Positions 43,734 to 54,402 of a DNA stretch of 64,000 bases are shown here, in pieces. Source of the stretch: Staphylococcus roterodami. Its GTDB lineage: Bacteria > Bacillota > Bacilli > Staphylococcales > Staphylococcaceae. Each line of letters starts with the position of its first letter. Position 1 is the first letter of the stretch. Where the stretch lies: contig CP092781.1 of assembly GCA_022493055.1 (NCBI GenBank), positions 2,294,001 to 2,358,000 of the forward strand, in the 5' to 3' direction. The notes beneath the pieces were generated by a model. That model was not told the origin of the DNA. It saw only the letters and a list, made by a program, of their open reading frames with translations, and did not search any database. Position numbers and translations under genes: made by a program.

Positions 43734-46700
43734 TTATCGTTTAGTAATTCGATTTTTCAAAGTAAATAAAATTTCGTAAATCACTGGTACAACTACTAAC
43801 GTTAACAACGTTGATGAAATTAAACCGCCAATAACTGTAGCTGCTAAACCTTTTGATATAAGGATTGAGCTATCTTGACCAAATAATAATGGAACCAATG
43901 CACCTATTGTTGCTATTGCAGTCATTAAAATCGGTCTTATTCTAGTGCCACCCGCTTCAATTAAAGCTTCTTTCATCTCCATACCTTGTTGCTCATTATT
44001 GATAACGCGATCTATTAGTACAATTGCATTCGTTACTACAATACCTATTAACATTAACATACCTATCAAACTTGGTACTGATATCGTTTCTCCAGTGATT
44101 AAAAGTGCAATGATTACACCAATAACTGTAAATGGTAATGAGAATAGAATCGTGAATGGCGCTAAGCCACCTTTAAATGTAATAACTAAAATTAAGTACA
44201 CTATGATAATAGCTGCTAACATTGCAAATGCCAATTGTGTCATTGCATTATTAATATCATCTGACGCACCACCAATATTTACTTTTACATTGTTCGGCTT
44301 ATCCAAATTATTTATCTTAGACATCACTTGTCGTGTTGTACCGCCTACATCTTTATTTGTTACTTTAGCTGATACTGTCGTTGCATAATCACCTTGTTCT
44401 TGTGTCAATTTACTTGGTGTTGTTGTTTTTACTAAAGTAGCAATATCTCCTAGTTTAATTGTGCCTCCAGTCGGCTTTTTCAAAGTAATATTATTCAACT
44501 TATCTTCTGACCAGTCAGTTTTCTTATTTTGCTTCACTTTAACATCAATGGATTTACCATTTTCCTTAACAGACGTCACTGTTTTCTCTGGTAAGTTTTC
44601 ATTTAAATGCACTGCAAGTTGACTTGCAGAAATGCCATTCTCTGCTGCTTTATTCTGATCCACTTTAATTTCAAATTGATCATATGTTTGTGATAAATCC
44701 GATTTAACATTTGCTAATCCTTTAACTTGTTTCATTTCTTGTTCAATGCGTTGTACAGTCGATTTAATTGCATCCGTAGATGGCCCTTTCACCGTAACTT
44801 CTACAGATTTATTGCCTGCACCTGTCCCCAAATCTTGGTTTTTCCATTCTCCAGGATGTTTAAAACCATCTACATGTTTAATAACTTTATCCGCTTCTAC
44901 ATCAAAGTTTGGTGTGTCATTATCGTATTCGACCATAATTGCCATACTATTTGTACTACCAGTTGGATCAACTGGACTGCTTCCACCCACTGAATATTGA
45001 ATTGTTTTCACATGTTTTTTCTGTTTTAAATATTTCTCGACATCTTTCGCATGATTTAATACAGATTGTTCAGTTTCACCTGGCTTTGGTGTATACGTAA
45101 TTGCTAAAAATTTATCATCTCCAGCTGAAATAAAGCTGGTTCCAAGTCTAGGCCCACCAAATACAATTGTTAAAATCAAAATTAAAGTACTTAAAATAAT
45201 GACAATCCATTTGTGATTTAAAGACCATTTCAAAACTTTTTTATACGTTGTACTCACAACACCTAAACCTTCTTGATGTTGTTTATTACGACGTTTAACA
45301 CCTTTTTTAAATAGTGTTGATGCCAATGCAGGAACTAAGGTAATTGAAACTAATAAAGACGCTAATAAACTAAATGCAATTGCTAATGCAAATGGTCTAA
45401 ACATTTCACCTACCGAACCTGAAACAAACACTAGTGGTAAAAAGACGATAATTGTCACAAGTGTTGATGACATAATCGGTTTAAACACTTCTGTTGTAGC
45501 ACTGATAATAAGATTTTCACCTTTTAATTTTTCCTCTGGATCTGTTAAACGTCGATAAATATTTTCCACTACAACAATCGAGTCATCTATAACACGACCA
45601 ATAGCTACCGTTAACGCCCCTAACGTTAATATATTCAAAGAAACATTGCTCAATTTCAATGCAATAAGGGCCATTAGTAAAGATAATGGAATGGATATAA
45701 TAGAAATTAATGTCGTTCGAATATTTCTTAAGAATAATAGAATAACTATAATTGCTACAATTGTTCCTAATGCTGCTTTTTCAACCATCGTGTATAGTGA
45801 TTTTTCTACAGGTTTAGCAGTATCCATTGTTTTAGTTACATTCAAATCTTTATTTTCCTCAATAAATGTATCAATTTTTTGTTGAACATCCTTGGCCACT
45901 TGAACGGTATTTGCATCTTGAGCTTTGGTAATTTGCAAATTAACTGCATCCTTACCATTTGTTTTAGAAATAGATGAACGTACATCGCCAACTGTGATGT
46001 CTGCTAAGTCTTTTAATTTCGCTGTCGGCATTCCACTTATACTATTTGACGCAGCCGATTTCGACGTTTGCTGTGAAGATGCTTGATTAACATCTGACAT
46101 AGCTGAATTTTGATTATTGCCACTTTGAGACTGTGCTTGACCTTGTCCACCTGCCAGCGTTAGTGGAATATTAATATTTTTAAACGCATCAACTGATTGG
46201 TATTGTCCGTCTACGACAATCGATTTATCTTTATCACCAAATTGAAATAATCCAAGTGGTGTTGTTCTAGTTGCTGTCTTCAAATAATTTTCAACGTCAT
46301 CCGCAGTTAATCCATATTTTTCAAGTTCTTCCTGCTTAAATTTAAGCGTAATCTCACGGTTCGTCTGACCATTCAATTGTGCATTTTGAACGCCATCCAC
46401 TGTTTGTAGTTTTGGTATTAACTGTTCATTCAATACTTTCGTCACTTTTTTCAAGTCATTATCTTTATTTGAAAACGAATACGCTAAAACTGGGAAAGCA
46501 TCCATTGAATTACGTCTTAATTCAGGTTGACTAACTTCATCTTTAAATTTAATTTTGTCAATTTCTTTTTTTAGTTGTTCTTCTGCTTTATCCATATCTG
46601 TATTATTTTCATATTCAACTGTCACAATCGATGCATTTTGTATTGATTGTGTTTTAACATCTTTTACATATGCCAAAGATCTAACTTGATTATCGATTTT

Positions 46701-46901
46701 ACTGCTTATTTCATCTTGCGTACTTTGCGGTGTTGCACCAGGCATTGTCGTTGTAACTGATATAACTGGATTTTGAACATCTGGCAATAACTCTAATTTT
46801 AATTTCGCACTTGCATAGACGCCACCTAACACAACTAAAACAACCATTAAAAAGATAGCGAACTTATTTCCTAAAGAAAATTGTAGTAATTTTTTTATCA
46901 C
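43734..46901 (-). CDS. RND-family transporter (AcrB-like, SA2056 homologue)
   Basis: A 1055-residue RND permease with twelve expected membrane segments and two large external loops (about 35-360 and 560-860). The first loop has a Ser/Gln/Asn-rich stretch (about 250-290) unlike Gram-negative AcrB. TM4 carries GRVIDDSIVVVENIYRR, with the Asp pair used for proton relay. The start is GTG with AGGAG upstream. It lies 112 bp after femX; in S. aureus N315 the equivalent SA2056 sits next to fmhB and has been reported to interact with peptidoglycan-synthesis proteins. Drug export is not established. Confidence 0.9.
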   Translation of the reverse strand: MIKKLLQFSLGNKFAIFLMVVLVVLGGVYASAKLKLELLPDVQNPVISVTTTMPGATPQSTQDEISSKIDNQVRSLAYVKDVKTQSIQNASIVTVEYENNTDMDKAEEQLKKEIDKIKFKDEVSQPELRRNSMDAFPVLAYSFSNKDNDLKKVTKVLNEQLIPKLQTVDGVQNAQLNGQTNREITLKFKQEELEKYGLTADDVENYLKTATRTTPLGLFQFGDKDKSIVVDGQYQSVDAFKNINIPLTLAGGQGQAQSQSGNNQNSAMSDVNQASSQQTSKSAASNSISGMPTAKLKDLADITVGDVRSSISKTNGKDAVNLQITKAQDANTVQVAKDVQQKIDTFIEENKDLNVTKTMDTAKPVEKSLYTMVEKAALGTIVAIIVILLFLRNIRTTLISIISIPLSLLMALIALKLSNVSLNILTLGALTVAIGRVIDDSIVVVENIYRRLTDPEEKLKGENLIISATTEVFKPIMSSTLVTIIVFLPLVFVSGSVGEMFRPFALAIAFSLLASLLVSITLVPALASTLFKKGVKRRNKQHQEGLGVVSTTYKKVLKWSLNHKWIVIILSTLILILTIVFGGPRLGTSFISAGDDKFLAITYTPKPGETEQSVLNHAKDVEKYLKQKKHVKTIQYSVGGSSPVDPTGSTNSMAIMVEYDNDTPNFDVEADKVIKHVDGFKHPGEWKNQDLGTGAGNKSVEVTVKGPSTDAIKSTVQRIEQEMKQVKGLANVKSDLSQTYDQFEIKVDQNKAAENGISASQLAVHLNENLPEKTVTSVKENGKSIDVKVKQNKKTDWSEDKLNNITLKKPTGGTIKLGDIATLVKTTTPSKLTQEQGDYATTVSAKVTNKDVGGTTRQVMSKINNLDKPNNVKVNIGGASDDINNAMTQLAFAMLAAIIIVYLILVITFKGGLAPFTILFSLPFTVIGVIIALLITGETISVPSLIGMLMLIGIVVTNAIVLIDRVINNEQQGMEMKEALIEAGGTRIRPILMTAIATIGALVPLLFGQDSSILISKGLAATVIGGLISSTLLTLVVVPVIYEILFTLKNRITKR

Positions 46902-46963
46902 TGTCCCTGCTCCTTTTTACTTTATTAAAAAAATTTTGCTCAACCAATCTATACTGTAAAAAA

Positions 46964-47000
46964 ATCTGAACGCAAGTGGCAATCGTATAAGCGTTCAGAT
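46964..47000 (-). terminator. Terminator after femX
   Basis: ATCTGAACGC / GCGTTCAGAT forms a perfect ten-base stem followed on the minus strand by a T run, 14 bp after femX. It would limit read-through into the RND gene. Confidence 0.9.
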
Positions 47001-47013
47001 TTATGTCTTGTAT

Positions 47014-48279
47014 TTATTTACGTTTTAATTTACGTGATATTTTGATTTTAGCTTTCGTCAAGCGCGGTTTAACTTGTTCAATTAATTGATACAGCGGTTG
47101 ATTTAGTACATAATCGAACTCACCAACTTTTTCACTTAAGTATGTGCCCCACACTTTTTTAAATGCCCACAAGCCATAATGTTCAGAATCTTTATCTGGA
47201 TCATTATCTGTACCACCGAAATCATAAGTTGTCGCACCATGATCACGCGCATATTTCATCATCGTATATTGCATATGATGATTTGGTAAGAAATCTCTAA
47301 ATTCATTAGAAGATGCACCATATAAGTAATATGATTTCGACCCAGCAAACATTAGTAACGCACCAGAAAGATAAATACCTTCCGGATGTTCACGTTCTAA
47401 TGCTTCCAAATCACGCTTCAAATCTTCATTTTTAGCAATTTTATTTTGAGCATCATTAATCATGTTTTGTGCTTTTTTAGCTTGTTTCTCAGATGTTTCT
47501 TTCTTCTGTTGCCATTTAGCAATTTCCGCATTAAGTTCGTTTAATTCTTGATTTACCTTAGCTATATTTTCTTTTGGATCTAATTTTACTAAAAATAGTT
47601 CAGCATCCCCATCTTCATGTAATGCATCATAAATATTTTCAAAATAACTGATATCGCGTGTTAAAAAACCATCACGTTCCCCAGTAATTCTCATTAATTC
47701 AGCAAATGTCTTTAATCCTTCTCTATCAGAACGTTCTACCGTAGTACCACGTTTCAAAGCTAGTCTCACTTTTGAGCGATTACGACGTTCAAAACTATTT
47801 AATAATTCATCATCCGTTTTATCAATCGGCGTAATCATAGTCATACGTGGTTGAATATAGTCTTTTGACAAACCTTCTTTAAACCCTTTATGTTTAAATC
47901 CTAGTGCTTTCAGATTTTGTAATGCATCAGTACCTTTATCGACTTCAACATCAGGATCAATTTTAATTGCATATGCTTTCTCAGCTTTAGCAATTTCTTT
48001 CGCACTTTCTAATAACGCATTCAGAGCTTCTTTATTACTATAATCAACAACAAAACCACGTGAAATATAACATAACGTATAAGGTAATCTAGGAACCTTT
48101 TTAAATAATAACTGAGCAACTCCTTGAACCTCACCGTCACGACCTACAGCGATTCTTCTTGCGTACCATCCAGTTAATTTTTTTGTTTCTGCCCATTTCG
48201 TTAATTGTAGTAAATCTCCATTAGGATGAGATTTAACAAATGCGTCATGTTCTTGATTAGTGATATGCATCTTTTCCAT
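47014..48279 (-). CDS. femX (fmhB): Lipid II:glycine glycyltransferase FemX
   Basis: Adds the first Gly of the pentaglycine bridge to lipid II-Lys using Gly-tRNA; essential in S. aureus. It has 421 residues: two GNAT-like Fem subdomains separated by a helical coiled-coil arm (NQELNELNAEIAKWQQKK and following, about 245-300). GALLMFAGSKSYYLYGASS and TTYDFGGTDNDPDKDSEHYG are Fem signatures. Genes for later glycines (femA, femB) are not in this window. AGGAG lies 12 bases before the ATG, slightly long. Confidence 0.96.
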   Translation of the reverse strand: MEKMHITNQEHDAFVKSHPNGDLLQLTKWAETKKLTGWYARRIAVGRDGEVQGVAQLLFKKVPRLPYTLCYISRGFVVDYSNKEALNALLESAKEIAKAEKAYAIKIDPDVEVDKGTDALQNLKALGFKHKGFKEGLSKDYIQPRMTMITPIDKTDDELLNSFERRNRSKVRLALKRGTTVERSDREGLKTFAELMRITGERDGFLTRDISYFENIYDALHEDGDAELFLVKLDPKENIAKVNQELNELNAEIAKWQQKKETSEKQAKKAQNMINDAQNKIAKNEDLKRDLEALEREHPEGIYLSGALLMFAGSKSYYLYGASSNEFRDFLPNHHMQYTMMKYARDHGATTYDFGGTDNDPDKDSEHYGLWAFKKVWGTYLSEKVGEFDYVLNQPLYQLIEQVKPRLTKAKIKISRKLKRK

Positions 48280-48658
48280 GATTTATGATATCTCCTTCTA
48301 TTTAACAATACATATAATTATACAGTTTGAATCTTACAGTGTCGATTCAGAGCATACATATCATATCGATATTTCTTTTTTAATACTTACATTATTCTCC
48401 GATAAAAATATGCACCTAAAACCACTTTGTAATATATAAAGTTATGACTTTTAATGAAGTGTTTTTCACAGCCTCATCATTTCTGTATTTAAAAATTACT
48501 GTCCTTCACATTCGGCAAAATCATTCTAGTTTAATACTATTTTCATCAATAGCTCATACTATCATCAATTTTAAATCTCGATATAGCATAAACACTTTAA
48601 TGTTCATATACGAATACCCTTGTTATAATATCAATAATCTAATTATGAGGTATTTTAA
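48280..48658. other. Intergenic region upstream of femX
   Basis: It contains the femX promoter region and the promoter of the small gene at 48659. A plus-strand frame at 48444-48662 has no ribosome-binding site and looks like translated AT-rich DNA, so it is not called. Confidence 0.5.
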
Positions 48659-48910
48659 ATGAGAACAATTATTTTAAGTTTATTTATAATAATGAACATC
48701 GTCGCAATTATCATGACACTTAGCCAGCCACTAACAGTAAATTACTTTAGTTTACGTGTCATACTAATCTTTTTCACATTTATATTATCAGTCTTTTTCA
48801 TATTAATTAAGTCATCACGTTTAAACAATACGTTGACTATTTTATCTATCATACTAGCTGTAATTCATATGGCCATACTTGCACATAGTACATACGTATA
48901 TCTATACTAA
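48659..48910 (+). CDS. Small membrane protein, unknown
   Basis: 83 residues with three hydrophobic segments (about 3-22, 30-48, 58-80). GAGG precedes the ATG by seven bases and TATAAT lies about 28 bp upstream (48624). The end overlaps the VOC-protein stop on the other strand. No family is recognised. Confidence 0.6.
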   Translation: MRTIILSLFIIMNIVAIIMTLSQPLTVNYFSLRVILIFFTFILSVFFILIKSSRLNNTLTILSIILAVIHMAILAHSTYVYLY

Positions 48911-49663
48911 TGGTTCAAATCGATATATAGCACCTCTTATAAAAATTGAATATGGTGAAGTTGCCTGTGCATCTTTAATAATCATAGTATGATATTTTGA
49001 AACTTTACCATCTTCAATTCTAAAATAAATATCATCATTTTTTAAAATCAAATCTGTATAATTGTCACTTTCTTCCACAATGTCCATATCGTACCACTTC
49101 ACCCAATTTTCTACTGTTTGTGACCGATTTGTACTTTTCATAATAATTGTCTCAACAGAAAACTGTGTTTGATAATATTTTTTCAATTTTTCAGTTCGAA
49201 CTGAATCACTTTCTTCCCATTGAATAAAAAATGGAGGCTTTATATCGTCATCTTGCTTCATGATATAAAGTAATTGCCACTTCACTTTACCATCTTTATG
49301 TGTATCTCTTTCCATTTGAATTGGCCCAACAACTTCAATTTGTTCGCTTTGTAATCTATTCTTCACTGCTTTTATATCATCTGTACGAATGCAAATATTT
49401 TTAAAACCTTGTTCATATTTTTCTTGAACAATTTGAGTAGCAAAGGCAACATCACCTTCTATCGTTTTTGCCATTTTCTTTAATTTTTCATTATTTTCTA
49501 CATCTAATAGTTCAATATAATTTTCATTAATGTAACCTAGCTTATTAAATGTTCCAAATTTATTATGATGACCACCTGAATGCAACTTTATAACGTCTCC
49601 TGGAAAATTAAAATGATTCAACTGGTCAATATAATGAATAATATGATCAAATTTTAATACCAT
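48902..49663 (-). CDS. VOC-superfamily (glyoxalase-like) protein
   Basis: About 253 residues from MVLKFDHIIHYIDQL, which has GGGGGAT five bases upstream; an in-frame ATG four codons earlier would overlap that site. The N-terminal half has a beta-alpha-beta fold opening (FDHIIHYI ... HSGGHHNKFGTFNKLGYIN) like Glyoxalase_3-type proteins, with an Ile-Glu-Leu strand ending at the possible metal ligand. Substrate unknown. Confidence 0.75.
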   Translation of the reverse strand: MVLKFDHIIHYIDQLNHFNFPGDVIKLHSGGHHNKFGTFNKLGYINENYIELLDVENNEKLKKMAKTIEGDVAFATQIVQEKYEQGFKNICIRTDDIKAVKNRLQSEQIEVVGPIQMERDTHKDGKVKWQLLYIMKQDDDIKPPFFIQWEESDSVRTEKLKKYYQTQFSVETIIMKSTNRSQTVENWVKWYDMDIVEESDNYTDLILKNDDIYFRIEDGKVSKYHTMIIKDAQATSPYSIFIRGAIYRFEPLV

Positions 49664-49783
49664 GGTATCCCCCATTTACATGTAATTACGCTTATTTTAA
49701 CAAAGTATAAAATTTTATGCTCTTAATAATTATATATTGCTTTCCGCTTATCTTCGTTTTATAATTACTAATGTTCTAAAATA

Positions 49784-49798
49784 GTTAGCCAAGCTAAC
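49784..49798. promoter_or_regulatory. Operator-like dyad upstream of MarR gene
   Basis: GTTAGC-CAA-GCTAAC is a perfect inverted repeat 25 bp before the MarR start codon, in the expected promoter position. MarR regulators commonly bind such dyads to repress their own operon. Confidence 0.65.
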
Positions 49799-49822
49799 TA
49801 ATTAAAAACGGGAGATGTCACT

Positions 49823-50278
49823 ATGCTAGAACATGAATTTTTTAATAGTTTTATTTCGGTTTATAGACCTTATTTAAAATTAGCTGAACCGATTTTAGAT
49901 AAACACAACATATATTATGGTCAATGGTTAATCTTACGTGATATCGCAAAACATCAACCAACCACACTCATAGATATTTCACATCGACGCGCGATTGAAA
50001 AACCAACAGCAAGAAAAACATTAAAAGTACTAATTGAAAATGAGTTAATTATGGTGGAAAACAGTTTAGAAGATAAACGCCAAAAGTTTTTAAGTTTAAC
50101 CGAAAAAGGAAACGAATTGTATGGAACAGTTTGTGACGATATACAAATACTTCAACAATCTATCATCAAAAAAACTGAGATTTCAAATACTGAAATGACA
50201 GAAACAGTTAAAATAATGCATCAAATTCATGAAACACTATTGAAGGAGACAAGTAAAGATGAATCAAACAACAAATAA
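49823..50278 (+). CDS. MarR-family transcriptional regulator
   Basis: 151 residues with the winged-helix core HQPTTLIDISHRRAIEKPTA and wing ENSLEDKRQKFLSLTEKG (D-x-R motif in DKR). Its end overlaps the MFS gene by 20 bp, so regulator and exporter form one operon, and the dyad just upstream suggests autorepression. Ligand unknown. Confidence 0.9.
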   Translation: MLEHEFFNSFISVYRPYLKLAEPILDKHNIYYGQWLILRDIAKHQPTTLIDISHRRAIEKPTARKTLKVLIENELIMVENSLEDKRQKFLSLTEKGNELYGTVCDDIQILQQSIIKKTEISNTEMTETVKIMHQIHETLLKETSKDESNNK

Positions 50279-51464
50279 AGCACCAATTTTCACCAAAAGT
50301 TTTACCATTAACTTTATAGTTAATTTTATCGTTTATTTATGTATGTATTTATTACTAGTAGTCATAGCAGGTTACAGCAAACAAACATTCCACGCCTCTG
50401 ATTCTCTAGCTGGTCTAGTAGTTGGGTTATTCATTGTTGGTTCTTTAATAGGTCGTTTTGGTACTGGAAAATTCGTCAATCAAATTGGCCCAAAACGCAT
50501 ATTATCTATTGGTTTGGTTGCTTTAATCCTGACTCAATTACTTTATTTTGTTGACGGTTCTTTAACATTTTTAATATTTGTTCGTCTTATTAACGGTATT
50601 GCCACTGCCATTGTAACTACGGCTACAGGTACTATTGCTGCTTACGTCACACCTGTTAATAGAAAAAGTGAAGGCATCAGTTTATTTTCACTTAGTTTGG
50701 TTTTAGGTACAGCAATTGGACCATTTCTTGGTATGTTACTTATCACAAAATATAGTATTAATTTACTTTTCATTATTTGTGCAGTATTAGGTGTACTAGG
50801 ATTGATCATCTCATTATTTATAAAAGTTGATTTCGATATGTCCGAAAGTAAGACAAATCATAAAGTAATAGAAAAGCCTACATTTAGTATTCATCAATTT
50901 ATTGCTAAAGAAGCCATTCCAGTGGCCACTGTCATGCTCTTAATCGGTATAACTTACGCATCAATCTTAACTTATTTACAAGCATTTGCTATCGAGCGTC
51001 AACTAGTTACAGCAGCAAGTTATTTCTTCATTTGTTACGCGATTGCATCATTAGTTACTAGACCGATTGCCGGCAGATTGATGGATGATAAAAATGAAAA
51101 TGTGATTGTATACCCAGCATTTCTTATGCTCTTCTTGTCATTCGTATGTTTAATTATAAGTCATCAAAGTTGGCTAATTTTAATTGCTGGTGCATGTCTT
51201 GGTTTAGGTTACGGAAATTTATCATCTGCTATGCAGTCAATTGCTATTAAAGTCTCACCACCAATTAAATATGGCATTGCTACATCTACGTTTTATGTAG
51301 GGCTTGATGCTGGTGTCGGCTTTGGTCCATCGTTTCTAGGATTATTTAGCCATATGTTTTCACATAGTGAAATATTTGGTTTTATGGCAGCTTTAGCTAT
51401 TATTACCATGGTTGTTTATTTCTTTGTTCATGGACGTCATGTTACACATAATGCTTCACACTAG
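50259..51464 (+). CDS. MFS transporter, drug-efflux type
   Basis: 401 residues, twelve segments. Motif A-like GRFGTGKFVNQIGPKRIL after TM2 and a second copy ARPI...GRLMDDKNENVIVYP-type loop in the middle; RLINGIATAIVTTATGTIAAY resembles motif C/antiporter features. AGGAG lies in the marR 3' end. Paired with a MarR repressor it is probably an inducible exporter; the substrate is not known. Confidence 0.88.
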   Translation: MNQTTNKAPIFTKSFTINFIVNFIVYLCMYLLLVVIAGYSKQTFHASDSLAGLVVGLFIVGSLIGRFGTGKFVNQIGPKRILSIGLVALILTQLLYFVDGSLTFLIFVRLINGIATAIVTTATGTIAAYVTPVNRKSEGISLFSLSLVLGTAIGPFLGMLLITKYSINLLFIICAVLGVLGLIISLFIKVDFDMSESKTNHKVIEKPTFSIHQFIAKEAIPVATVMLLIGITYASILTYLQAFAIERQLVTAASYFFICYAIASLVTRPIAGRLMDDKNENVIVYPAFLMLFLSFVCLIISHQSWLILIAGACLGLGYGNLSSAMQSIAIKVSPPIKYGIATSTFYVGLDAGVGFGPSFLGLFSHMFSHSEIFGFMAALAIITMVVYFFVHGRHVTHNASH

Positions 51465-51475
51465 CTGTCACTTAT

Positions 51476-51552
51476 AAAAAAGCATGCTAATCAAATTACA
51501 TCATTTGTCTGTCCCCAAGACATTGATACGATGTATTGATTAGCATGCTTTT
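51476..51552. terminator. Long bidirectional terminator between MFS gene and sarV
   Basis: AAAAAGCATGCTAATCAA pairs with TTGATTAGCATGCTTTT around an inner TACATC/GATGTA stem. It sits between the convergent MFS and sarV genes. Confidence 0.85.
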
Positions 51553-51558
51553 ATAAAA

Positions 51559-51909
51559 TTAATTTGTAACGCTTAATACTTCTATTTCTTTTTTAATTTT
51601 GTCTAGTACTTTCTTTTGTGACGCACTATAGAAATAGAATACTTGTCTTTCATCCGTTTCAGAACGCAGTTTAGAAATAAGTTCTTTTTTGTAGATTTTA
51701 CGGATAATCACATCAATTTTACTTGTATCCCATAACATTTCGAAATGTAATGTATCTCTTAATTCCTTACCACTAATCTTTTCAGCTTCATACACTTTAA
51801 AAAGTACTACAAACTCTTCAATAGAAATCTTGTGTGTTGATTTCAACCAGTGCTTTAACTGACTTAACTCTCTTTCTGCTTCTATAAAACGTTGAACCTT
51901 ATTACTCAT
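51559..51909 (-). CDS. sarV: SarA-family regulator SarV
   Basis: 116 residues, a single winged-helix SarA-type domain; [21 protein letters not shown] and the wing [15 protein letters not shown] are the family pattern. Length and position next to the moa cluster match SarV, which is known to affect autolysis genes and to be repressed by SarA and MgrA. GGAGGC precedes the ATG. Confidence 0.92.
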   Translation of the reverse strand: MSNKVQRFIEAERELSQLKHWLKSTHKISIEEFVVLFKVYEAEKISGKELRDTLHFEMLWDTSKIDVIIRKIYKKELISKLRSETDERQVFYFYSASQKKVLDKIKKEIEVLSVTN

Positions 51910-52515
51910 AATATGATGCCTCCTATGTTTCTTCTTAGATGTTTGTAATTCATATTATAATACAATTACTTAAATTAATTATATATCAAACTTAGCATTT
52001 TATCTATTACAAATATTAAATTGATGTCTATATCTTGTTTAGATTTATATCTTTTGGACAACTCGTTATTTAATTGACAAATTTTATACTTAAATACGAT
52101 ATTTTACAACTTAATGACTCAGCACTATTTTTGACAATAACATACATGTTGTTCATACACATTTTTAAATTTCGACAGCGTTAGCTGACTTATATAAATA
52201 TAAAAACGATCATCTCTATATAATTTAGTATAGACATGACCGCTATTTTAGTGGGGAATTTAGTTATCTATACAATTAGAACGCATAGATAATACATTAA
52301 TAATTTTTTCACTTCACAGAAAATCGTATGCTAACTTAAATTTAATTTAAAAACACATCATAGCATAATGATCCAAATGGTGGCTAAAATAATAAAAAGG
52401 CCTCACTTCATCTCATAGAAACTATCATACTTATAATATCTACGTGATGTTTACTTTCCATAAATAAAAGGTTGATAAACAAAAATTTATTTTAATCAAT
52501 GCGACGTTAAATCAT
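51910..52515. other. Intergenic region sarV-moaA
   Basis: 606 bp, very AT-rich. It contains the sarV promoter side (51910-52080) and a hairpin likely ending the moa operon (52207-52242). I see no coding sequence or known RNA in the rest. Confidence 0.5.
52207..52242 (-). terminator. Probable terminator of the moeA-moaA operon
   Basis: On the minus strand CGGTCATGTCTATA pairs with TATAGAGATGATCG (one G-U, one mismatch) and is followed by TTTTTATA. It lies ~270 bp after moaA. Confidence 0.5.
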
Positions 52516-53538
52516 CTAACCACCAATATAATTCATATTAATTTTTTTACGTCGACGATTGGCAACAGTTTGTGCCGTTCTTTCATCTGAATAACGATCA
52601 TCTCGCACATGCCATAACGCTTTGAACTGCTCTTTTAATTCTTCATCAGTTACACCAGAGCGAATAAACGACTTAACATTAAAACCATCGACAGTCGAGA
52701 ATAAACACCCGTAAAATTTTCCATCTGATGATAATCTTGCACGTGTACATGACGAACAAAATGATTGTGACACGCTTGTAATCAATCCAAATTTAACACC
52801 ATTGTCCTTGTGACGATAATATTTTGCAACTTCACCAAAGTATTTAGGTTCAACAGCTTCTATTTCAAAATTCTGTTCAATCATTGTAAGCATTTCATCT
52901 TTTGTTACCACCTTATTAAAATTCCAACCATTATCATTACCGACATCCATAAATTCTATAAATCGAATTTCAATGTGCTTTTGTTTAAAATAGTTAAGCA
53001 TTGGTATAATTTGACCATCATTAATTCCTTTTTGTATAACAACATTAACTTTAACATTGAAACCTATAGATTTTGCATAATCGATTTGTTCCAATATCGT
53101 TGAAGCTTTAATATTTCGGTTATTAATTGATTGAAACAGCGTATCATCTATAGCATCTAGGCTGACATTAATTCTTCGAAGTCCAGCATCATATAATTTT
53201 TGACCATGTTTTTTTAATAATAAACCATTTGTTGTTAACCCAATATCTTCAATACCTTCGATTTGAGTTAATTTTGCAATGAGTTGATCTAAATCTCTTC
53301 GCATTAACGGTTCACCACCAGTAATACGAAGTTTTTTCACGCCTAATTCCGAATAAATTTTAGCAATTCTCGTCATCTCATCAAAAGTTAACAATTCATT
53401 TTTAGGTAAAAATACAAAGTCATCCCCAAAAACTTCTTTAGGCATGCAATAATCACATCTAAAATTACAACGATCTGTCACAGATAACCGTAAGTCACGG
53501 ATTGGACGTCCTAGTTTATCTTTAATTTGTTCTACCAT
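52516..53538 (-). CDS. moaA: GTP 3',8-cyclase MoaA
   Basis: Radical-SAM enzyme that, with MoaC, makes precursor Z (cPMP) from GTP. It has 340 residues. The N-terminal cluster is C24-x3-C28-x2-C31 ([10 protein letters not shown]); the C-terminal cluster is [19 protein letters not shown]; the tail ends in the functional Gly-Gly. The S. aureus enzyme is structurally characterised. It is last in the moeA-mobB-moaE-moaD-mobA-moaA operon. Confidence 0.97.
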   Translation of the reverse strand: MVEQIKDKLGRPIRDLRLSVTDRCNFRCDYCMPKEVFGDDFVFLPKNELLTFDEMTRIAKIYSELGVKKLRITGGEPLMRRDLDQLIAKLTQIEGIEDIGLTTNGLLLKKHGQKLYDAGLRRINVSLDAIDDTLFQSINNRNIKASTILEQIDYAKSIGFNVKVNVVIQKGINDGQIIPMLNYFKQKHIEIRFIEFMDVGNDNGWNFNKVVTKDEMLTMIEQNFEIEAVEPKYFGEVAKYYRHKDNGVKFGLITSVSQSFCSSCTRARLSSDGKFYGCLFSTVDGFNVKSFIRSGVTDEELKEQFKALWHVRDDRYSDERTAQTVANRRRKKINMNYIGG

Positions 53539-53557
53539 TTCCGGACCCCCTAATTAC

Positions 53558-54157
53558 TTACAACATTTTTATTAATGTGTCCAAATCTTGTTGATAATTT
53601 ATATTCTTATACCAATACGGTGGTGCATCTACATCATTCACGTCTAAACTGTCTGTAGATAACTCACGGTATACATTTTTAAAACTATAATTGTCTGAGT
53701 TTAAAGCTCTAGTTATAGTATCCAGTGCATTCGGACTATAGAAGGCAATGGTTGGTATAAATCGTCCTTCTTCTTTAAAAGCCGCAACATCCAAATGCGC
53801 TTCGATAAGGTGCGATACTAAAAATTGATACAAACTGCTAACAGCTTTACCAGTAATCATAGGTGTATCGACAGAAACGACAAAAAACAACTCCTCTTCA
53901 GGGCATTGTTTCATAATTGTATAAATACCTGATAATGGACCTTTATCTTGATGTTCATCATCATCTATAACAACATTTGGATAATCAAATTGCGTTGACA
54001 ATTGCGCATTTGTACTTATAATAATTTCATTAAACATATTTGTCGAATTCAACGTATTAATTATTTTTCTATAAAAAGGTTCGCCGTTCAATTCTGCAAA
54101 AGCTTTCGGTTTACCAAAACGTTCTGAATGACCACCTGCAAGAATAATTGCTTTCAT
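53558..54157 (-). CDS. mobA: Molybdenum cofactor guanylyltransferase MobA
   Basis: Attaches GMP to Mo-molybdopterin to make MGD. It has 199 residues. [20 protein letters not shown] is the nucleotidyltransferase loop with catalytic Lys; SVDTPMITG carries the metal-binding Asp. It lies between moaD and moaA. Confidence 0.96.
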   Translation of the reverse strand: MKAIILAGGHSERFGKPKAFAELNGEPFYRKIINTLNSTNMFNEIIISTNAQLSTQFDYPNVVIDDDEHQDKGPLSGIYTIMKQCPEEELFFVVSVDTPMITGKAVSSLYQFLVSHLIEAHLDVAAFKEEGRFIPTIAFYSPNALDTITRALNSDNYSFKNVYRELSTDSLDVNDVDAPPYWYKNINYQQDLDTLIKML

Positions 54158-54163
54158 ATAATT

Positions 54164-54397
54164 TTACCCCCCACTAACTGGTGGAATCAGTGCAACGGTA
54201 TCATTCGGATTTATGAAATCAGATTTCTGTACAAATTCCTCATTTACAGCTACTTGAAATTTTTTATGATTTATTTGTGGATAACGTTCAAATAAAAAGC
54301 TTTCAAATTGCTGAACAGTTACCGCTTTTTCAAGCACAATATCTTCTTGTGATTTTTGTAAAATTTCTTTAATTTCTGCGAAGTAAAGTACCTTCAT
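54164..54397 (-). CDS. moaD: Molybdopterin synthase sulfur carrier MoaD
   Basis: 77 residues, ubiquitin-like; it ends VALIPPVSGG, the Gly-Gly that is thiocarboxylated by MoeB and delivers sulfur through MoaE. It sits 5 bp after moaE. Confidence 0.96.
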   Translation of the reverse strand: MKVLYFAEIKEILQKSQEDIVLEKAVTVQQFESFLFERYPQINHKKFQVAVNEEFVQKSDFINPNDTVALIPPVSGG

Positions 54398-54402
54398 TTC
54401 TA

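Noticed and set aside
48444..48662. Plus-strand 72-codon frame upstream of the small membrane gene
   Set aside because: No Shine-Dalgarno, translated AT-rich intergenic composition, and it runs into a better-supported gene start.
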